The position numbers and the translations under genes were made by a program. DNA of 10,220 bases from Pseudomonadota bacterium (GTDB lineage: Bacteria; Pseudomonadota; Alphaproteobacteria; Rhizobiales; Hyphomicrobiaceae), in contig JAKAXS010000070.1 of assembly GCA_021816505.1 (NCBI GenBank), positions 1 through 10,220 of the forward strand, in the 5' to 3' direction. Within the stretch, counting starts at the first letter, position 1; the number at the start of each line of letters is the position of its first letter. The notes under the pieces were generated by a model, which worked only from the letters and a program-made list of their open reading frames with translations, did no database searches and was not told the DNA's origin. Positions 6,556-10,220 of the stretch are shown in pieces.

Positions 6556-7908
6556 CTATTGCGCCAGACGCGCGATCTGCGGGAGGATCACCCCGTCCAG
6601 GATTTGTGACAACATCGGCCCGATCTCGGCGCTATTTTTCGCGATGACGTAGTCCGTGGCAGGTGTCGTCGCGCAGGCTTTGAACGCGTTGACAATCGGC
6701 GCGGCAAGTTCATTTTGAACGAACTTGACCTTCTCCCGACTGAACGCCTTCGAGTCCTTCACGTCTTTGGTATCATTGGCCAAGGGCTCGAGCCCATATG
6801 GCTCCACGTATTTGATCTGCGCAGCCAGAACGCGATGACCCTTCGATTTCATCGTCGCGCATCCGACTGCCGTGAAAGGCTGCATGTAGGTTTTGTCGCC
6901 CATCAACTTGAGCGCGGCCGTGTCGGTCCATTTTGAAGTGTCTCTCGTCTTGTTGAAAAACGCTTTACTGAAATCCACGTTGGCCGAGTCTTCAATCCCG
7001 TCGGACAGGAAAATGACGAACGACGATCGTGTCGCGTTCGAGGTACCGTCGCCTGCCGTTCCCAAATCGGCTGCCAACTTCTTGAGCGCATACGTGACGT
7101 AGCTCGCTCCCCCCACGCCGTTCACCATGTCGACCTCGTCGGCCTTGGTGAGAACCGCGCTGAGGTCGCTCGTCAACGGCAGAAGCGTCGTGAACTCCTT
7201 GCTGAAGATGTGAAACGCGACGCGAACCGTGCCAGACCGTGGCTTTTTGGCGATGAGTTTCGTGATGACAGTTTTGATTGAGTTGCGAATGACATCAATG
7301 CGAAGGATTGCGCCCACGTCATGCGCGGCTTTCGGATTCCTGCTGGTGTCCTGGTGACACGCAAAGGCACACGCGGTCGGTGAATTGACCATCTTGATCT
7401 GGTCGGGGGTGTCGGCTCCGATCCCCATGGAGGCCGATCCGTCGATCAGAAAGTGGAGGTCGATGTAGGCCGGCGCGACCGAGACGGCTTGGGCCTCACC
7501 GTCGAACGGAATGAAGTCTTTCTGGAAAATCTGCATGAACGACGTGGACGACTGCGCCCGATAACGCGCCGTGGCCGATACGGTGTTGTTCGCGAATGTC
7601 AGTTCGGGCTCGAACGACTTGATCTGGTAGTTCGTTTTCGAAGGCAGGTTGGCGTTGAATATCTTGGTCGCGATTTCGCGACCCCGCTCGGCCCAATCGG
7701 CGCGACCTTCCTCGCGGGCCTTCATGGCCGCAACCGTCGCTGCAAGGGCGGCTTGATCGACCGCTTGGTCCGTCGACCGCTTGCGATCGACCACGACGGC
7801 GTAGTCGATCGCCACCCCGACAGAGAGGCAGAGAAAGATCAGGACGATGGAAAAGGTGAGAGCGACGTTTCCGCGAGCGTCGCGGGCAAAGTTAGGCAGA
7901 AATGGCAT
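6556..7908 (-). CDS. TadG-like pilus-assembly protein with von Willebrand factor A domain
   Basis: A 450-residue membrane-anchored protein. Residues 8-57 match the TadE/TadG N-terminal module: RGNVALTF, a membrane helix (about 16-39), then a helix with the repeated A-x-x-A-A-L-A-A type segment (50-60). From about 148 to 440 there is a VWA domain with the MIDAS residues DGSAS (156-160, D-x-S-x-S), a threonine/serine-rich loop near 267-272 (GGASYVT) and SDGIED (302-307), so metal-dependent ligand binding is likely. Cys180/Cys184 lie in a CAFACH insert, and Cys350/Cys412 could form a further disulfide; the bulk is expected to be periplasmic. TadG proteins belong to the Flp/Tad pilus secretion system, but no other tad genes are in this window. 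The start has only a weak ribosome-binding site. It ends 48 bp before the thiolase start, so cotranscription is possible but not shown. Confidence 0.9.
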   Translation of the reverse strand: MPFLPNFARDARGNVALTFSIVLIFLCLSVGVAIDYAVVVDRKRSTDQAVDQAALAATVAAMKAREEGRADWAERGREIATKIFNANLPSKTNYQIKSFEPELTFANNTVSATARYRAQSSTSFMQIFQKDFIPFDGEAQAVSVAPAYIDLHFLIDGSASMGIGADTPDQIKMVNSPTACAFACHQDTSRNPKAAHDVGAILRIDVIRNSIKTVITKLIAKKPRSGTVRVAFHIFSKEFTTLLPLTSDLSAVLTKADEVDMVNGVGGASYVTYALKKLAADLGTAGDGTSNATRSSFVIFLSDGIEDSANVDFSKAFFNKTRDTSKWTDTAALKLMGDKTYMQPFTAVGCATMKSKGHRVLAAQIKYVEPYGLEPLANDTKDVKDSKAFSREKVKFVQNELAAPIVNAFKACATTPATDYVIAKNSAEIGPMLSQILDGVILPQIARLAQ

Positions 7909-8100
7909 GGCATGGGATTCTCAGGCATTTCGAATGTTGCTGAGAGTCTCATGAGTCAGCTAACGGATTATTACCTTACGGACTAAATCACGCGAGGGTT
8001 GCCCGATTGACTGCTGGTGCAATCAGCAGTCGTTCCAATCTCCGCATTTTGCAGCTGGCTGGCCATACCGCGCTGGCCGCGATTGCAGTCAGGATGTCTT
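7909..8100. promoter_or_regulatory. Non-coding spacer between DUF192 and TadG-like genes, with a direct repeat
   Basis: This 192-bp spacer has no credible gene or tRNA. It contains an imperfect direct repeat, TAACGGATTA (7961-7970) and TTACGGACTA (7976-7985), 15 bp apart start to start, in the most AT-rich part, 50-80 bases upstream of the TadG-like start. This is the likely promoter/operator area for that gene. No confident -10/-35 pair could be assigned. Confidence 0.4.
8009..8031 (-). terminator. 8-bp perfect hairpin downstream of the DUF192 gene
   Basis: GACTGCTG (8009-8016) and CAGCAGTC (8024-8031) form a perfect 8-bp stem with a 7-base loop, about 70 bases past the DUF192 stop. A weaker stem GGCCA/TGGCC (8061-8065 with 8074-8078) lies between. 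Neither is followed by a T tract, so this is at best a partly Rho-independent or processing-stabilising end for the cold-shock/DUF192 transcript. Confidence 0.35.
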
Positions 8101-8640
8101 TCATCTGCTGCTTTGAAAGATCTGATGCTCGACACGGTCGCCCGGCTTCAAACCGAGCCGCTCGGCCGACCCTGCGGCGAGCTCCAGGACGGCGGAGACG
8201 TCGCCGTTCGAACTGACGACTTTGTCCGACAGCGGCTCGGTGCGTTCCGCGATGCGATGAATCACCCCGTCCGGTCGAATGAAAACCATGTCGAGCGAGA
8301 TGTACGTATTGCGCATCCACATGGACAGCTCGCGTGGCTCGTCGTGCGGAAAGAGCATGCCGTGATCGTCGGCGAGAGACGTGCGGAACATCAGGCCGCG
8401 AGCCTGCTGATCCGGCGTGCGCGCCACCTCGATCTTGATCGTGTGCGTGCCCGCCGCCGTGATGATTTGCAACGTTTCCGTCGGCACCGGCGCTCCGGCT
8501 TTCTGCTGCTGCGTCTCAGCCAACGCCGTCGCGCTGGCGTGCGTTTCCACCGGATCGGGTGCGGAGTTTCGCGTGTAGAGCGCCAAAAGCAAGAGGGCCA
8601 CCATGACGGCGGCCCCTGCCAGAATTCGAGAAGCTTGCAT
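8101..8640 (-). CDS. DUF192 family exported or membrane-anchored protein
   Basis: A 179-residue protein with an N-terminal hydrophobic segment (about 5-22; signal peptide or membrane anchor), a low-complexity alanine/threonine/glutamine linker to about 52, and a DUF192 domain from about 57 to the end. Seen: ARTPDQQARGLMFR (74-86 region), GMLFPHDEPRELSMWMRNT, ISLDMVFI and ELAAGSAERLGLKPGD, the characteristic blocks of the family. Function of the family is not established; export suggests a periplasmic role. The ATG at 8640 is taken rather than the TTG one codon upstream. It starts 15 bp after the cold-shock gene stop on the same strand, a pairing I recall as common in Hyphomicrobiales, so the two are very likely cotranscribed. 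Confidence 0.93.
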   Translation of the reverse strand: MQASRILAGAAVMVALLLLALYTRNSAPDPVETHASATALAETQQQKAGAPVPTETLQIITAAGTHTIKIEVARTPDQQARGLMFRTSLADDHGMLFPHDEPRELSMWMRNTYISLDMVFIRPDGVIHRIAERTEPLSDKVVSSNGDVSAVLELAAGSAERLGLKPGDRVEHQIFQSSR

Positions 8641-8655
8641 CAATCCATTACCGGC

Positions 8656-9255
8656 TCAGTGCGGCGACGGCAGACCCGGGTTACCGTCCGGCCGCAATTC
8701 TGCGGCCATGCAGCCCTTGGAGCCGTGGCCCCAGCGAACTTGAACGATCTGGCCAGGCCGCAGCTCGGTGAACCCGAAGCGTCGCAGCGTTTCCATATGG
8801 ACGAATACATCGGGCGTACCCTCGCCCCGCGTCAAGAAGCCGAAGCCGCGCACGCGGTTGAACCACTTGCAGACGGCGCGCTCCCAGTTGCTTTCCGGCG
8901 TGACCTGAACGTGGGTCCGCTGCGGAAGCAAGGCGGGGTGGATCGCGGTCGATTCGTCCATGGAGAGAATGCGGAAGGCCTGCATGCCTTTGGGGCGCTG
9001 CAGAACTTGGCAATGAACCCGTGCGCCTTCATAGGCAGTCTGGAAACCGCCGGCCCGGAGACAAGTCACGTGCAGAAGAACGTCCTGCAGGCCGTTGTCG
9101 GGTACAATGAAGCCGTAGCCCTTAGAAACATCGAACCACTTAATGAAGCCGGCGATCTCGATTACCTCAAGACCAGCCTCCTGCAACTTCTGCAGATCAC
9201 TCTCGATGGCCAAATCATAGCCCGGATACTCCGGAGATAACTTGGAGTCCCCCAT
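8656..9255 (-). CDS. Protein with two cold-shock domains
   Basis: A 199-residue protein with two cold-shock domains separated by a proline/glutamine-rich linker. CSD1 is about 36-99: KWFDVSKGYGFIVPD with RNP1-like KGYGFI (45-50) and RNP2-like DVLLHV (58-63). CSD2 is about 127-188: KWFNRVRGFGFLTRGEG with RGFGFL (136-141) and DVFVHME (149-155). The aromatic residues that stack on nucleic-acid bases are kept in both. An acidic N-terminal segment of about 35 residues precedes CSD1. The length is about three times that of E. coli CspA and is typical of the alphaproteobacterial double-domain type, which binds single-stranded RNA or DNA in the cytoplasm. CSD1 is slightly less canonical (LLHVTCLRAGG in place of FVHxSxLxxxG). 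It is first in an operon with DUF192, transcribed away from gloA. Confidence 0.95.
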   Translation of the reverse strand: MGDSKLSPEYPGYDLAIESDLQKLQEAGLEVIEIAGFIKWFDVSKGYGFIVPDNGLQDVLLHVTCLRAGGFQTAYEGARVHCQVLQRPKGMQAFRILSMDESTAIHPALLPQRTHVQVTPESNWERAVCKWFNRVRGFGFLTRGEGTPDVFVHMETLRRFGFTELRPGQIVQVRWGHGSKGCMAAELRPDGNPGLPSPH

Positions 9256-9305
9256 CTTCTACACCCCGCTATACATGCTTATTCGTGTTTCGTTATTGAC
9301 CCGTC

Positions 9306-9323
9306 TCTTGGGCGTTCTTGGGC
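9306..9323. repeat. Direct repeat TCTTGGGC, period 10
   Basis: Two exact 8-bp copies (9306-9313 and 9316-9323) one helical turn apart, about 51-68 bases upstream of the cold-shock gene start. It could lie in the mRNA leader or be an operator; read in the direction of that gene the unit is GCCCAAGA. Confidence 0.5.
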
Positions 9324-9784
9324 TTCGACCCTCCCGATTTGCCCTCTCAGGAGTGTCGCTGCCTCAGCAACGCGTCGGAGATTAACACTGGCCGTTTGCC
9401 TCGCCAGCTCAATTTTCCTTTCCGTTTTTGCGCTCCTGTCGAAAGCTCAAGTTACCCACATGAGACTTAGACGGTTAACGCTTGAATTACCTCGCAGTTC
9501 CAACAATCGGCGAAGTCCTGGCCTAGCCTTGCGGACAACTGTGAAACCTCGTGCATGAACTGCGATTTCCACACCGTTACTGAACGATGAGGCCACGATG
9601 CTTGAAACAACGATTCGTGGCGCGTTTCAGGCCAAAATAGGGATGTCCGGCAATCGCGGCAGCAGCATGGTTGATGCACCAAGCGATGCAGGTTATCCCC
9701 AGGGGTAGAAGCGCGTGGGGCACACTGCCAGGAGCACAAGCCATCTCGCGCGAAAATCCATGAGATGATTCAATTCGATATCTC

Positions 9785-9803
9785 AGTCGCGCATGAGTCG
9801 CGC
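9785..9803. repeat. Direct repeat AGTCGCGC, period 11, before gloA
   Basis: Two exact 8-bp copies (9785-9792 and 9796-9803) about one helical turn apart, 26-44 bases upstream of the gloA start, close to where the transcription start would lie. A possible operator. Confidence 0.5.
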
Positions 9804-9814
9804 TGAGCCCGCCC

Positions 9815-9820
9815 AGAGGA
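9815..9820 (+). promoter_or_regulatory. Ribosome-binding site of gloA
   Basis: AGAGGA lies 8 bases before the ATG at 9829 and supports that start. Confidence 0.75.
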
Positions 9821-9828
9821 CAGAATTA

Positions 9829-10220
9829 ATGCGTTATCTGCACACTATGGTGCGCGTCGGCAACATGGACGCCAGCCTCGACTTTTATGTCCGGAAGTTG
9901 GGCCTGATCGAAACCCGCAGGGTCGACAATCCGGCCGGCCGTTTCACACTCGTCTTCCTCGCCGCACCTCATGACGAGGGGGCCGCGCGCGACAGCAAAG
10001 CGCCGCTGATCGAGCTGACCCACAACTGGGATCCGGAGGAGTACGGTTCGGCGCGCAACTTCGGGCACCTCGCGTTCGAGGTCGACGACATCTATGCCAT
10101 ATGCGCGAAGCTCGCTGCGGAAGGGGTCGTGATCAACAGGCCACCACGTGACGGACGCATGGCGTTCGTTCGCTCGCCCGACAACATCTCCATCGAGCTG
10201 CTGCAGAAGGGTGCAGATCG
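9829..10220 (+). CDS. gloA: Lactoylglutathione lyase (glyoxalase I), 3' end cut by window
   Basis: The 130 complete codons visible form a glyoxalase/VOC-fold protein very close to E. coli GloA (135 residues), so only a few codons are missing at the right edge. Seen: the MRYLHTMVRV start, LDFYVRKLGL (17-26), IELTHNW (61-67), FGHLAFEVDD (78-87) and the C-terminal SPDNISIELL block. All four metal ligands of the family are in place: His5, Glu62, His80 and Glu123. The enzyme isomerises the hemithioacetal of methylglyoxal and glutathione to S-lactoylglutathione in the cytoplasm, the first step of methylglyoxal detoxification; bacterial enzymes of this short type commonly use nickel. Compared with E. 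coli, an insertion around residues 50-57 and a deletion near 106-110 are visible. The gene is divergent from the cold-shock/DUF192 operon. Confidence 0.95.
   Translation, partial: MRYLHTMVRVGNMDASLDFYVRKLGLIETRRVDNPAGRFTLVFLAAPHDEGAARDSKAPLIELTHNWDPEEYGSARNFGHLAFEVDDIYAICAKLAAEGVVINRPPRDGRMAFVRSPDNISIELLQKGAD

Larger units (their letters stand above)
9256..9828. promoter_or_regulatory. 573-bp non-coding divergent region between the cold-shock gene and gloA
   Basis: The longest gene-free stretch in the window, expected to hold promoters for both flanking genes and the cold-shock mRNA leader. Elements seen: an 8-bp direct repeat TCTTGGGC (9306-9313 and 9316-9323, period 10) upstream of the cold-shock gene; T-rich DNA around 9408-9429; an inverted repeat CTTGAAAC/GTTTCAGG (9601-9608 with 9624-9631, one wobble); a direct repeat AGTCGCGC (9785-9792 and 9796-9803, period 11) just before gloA; and three GANTC sites (9612, 9767, 9795). 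I find no convincing tRNA, small RNA or gene in it. Promoter boxes could not be fixed with confidence. Confidence 0.6.

Noticed and set aside
7909..8100. tRNA or small gene downstream of the cold-shock/DUF192 pair
   Set aside because: No T-loop GGTTCGANTCC-like sequence or cloverleaf is visible, and the short open frames there are continuations of shadow frames.
9452..9701. Possible replication origin: DnaA-box-like TTACCCACA (9452-9460), ATTTCCACA (9565-9573) and TTATCCCCA (9693-9701), plus a CtrA-like TTAA-N7-ATTA (9475-9489)
   Set aside because: Each box has one or two mismatches, they are not clustered or phased, there is no clear AT-rich unwinding element, and the flanking genes are not usual oriC neighbours. 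A GC-skew plot of the whole replicon would decide.
9467..9739. 90-codon minus-strand open frame in the long spacer
   Set aside because: Cysteine-rich translation without a recognisable family, codon use lacking the GC third-position bias of the neighbouring genes, and no convincing ribosome-binding site.
1..10220. Mobile elements, defence systems, CRISPR arrays or biosynthetic clusters
   Set aside because: No transposase, integrase, toxin-antitoxin, nuclease or repeat-spacer pattern was seen. All genes fit common alphaproteobacterial chromosomal families, with no obvious change in base composition.

Overview
The window looks like an ordinary chromosomal segment of a GC-rich alphaproteobacterium, most likely a member of the Hyphomicrobiales (Rhizobiales). 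This rests on a DUF1489 protein, a two-domain cold-shock protein followed directly by a DUF192 protein, a TadG-like von Willebrand protein, and a bacteriophytochrome. No genus can be named. I see no insertion sequence, phage gene, CRISPR array, tRNA or rRNA.

Layout, left to right. (1) 1-2782 is a leftward run. DUF1489 (2339-2782) is followed by a HisC-like PLP aminotransferase (1187-2290, GTG start), then, after 189 bp with two hairpins and a 14-bp palindrome, a bacteriophytochrome (997 to beyond base 1) whose chromophore-binding region is intact. (2) A 131-bp divergent spacer with a tandem repeat separates DUF1489 from the only rightward gene in the middle of the window, a small lipoprotein (2914-3366). 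Its stop codon directly touches the stop codon of the next leftward gene. (3) 3367-6507 is a compact leftward operon read as thiolase (acetyl-CoA C-acetyltransferase), secreted SH3 protein, RlaP/YcgL-type nucleotidyltransferase and YdcF/ElyC-family membrane protein. The last two junctions are TGATG stop/start overlaps. (4) 6556-7908 encodes a TadG-like, membrane-anchored VWA protein with a full MIDAS motif, not accompanied by other tad genes here. (5) 8101-9255 is a leftward pair, a double cold-shock-domain protein and a DUF192 protein, 15 bp apart. (6) A 573-bp non-coding divergent region (9256-9828) carries short direct repeats and a hairpin. (7) 9829 to the right edge is glyoxalase I (gloA), with all four metal ligands present and only its last few codons missing.

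Functionally the region mixes red/far-red light sensing, amino-acid and acyl-CoA metabolism, envelope proteins, cold-shock/RNA binding and methylglyoxal detoxification. I did not find a convincing new multi-gene system. The items most worth a second look are the translationally coupled thiolase-SH3-nucleotidyltransferase-YdcF cluster, the orphan TadG/VWA protein, the light sensor of unknown output, and several short helically phased repeats in the divergent promoter regions.
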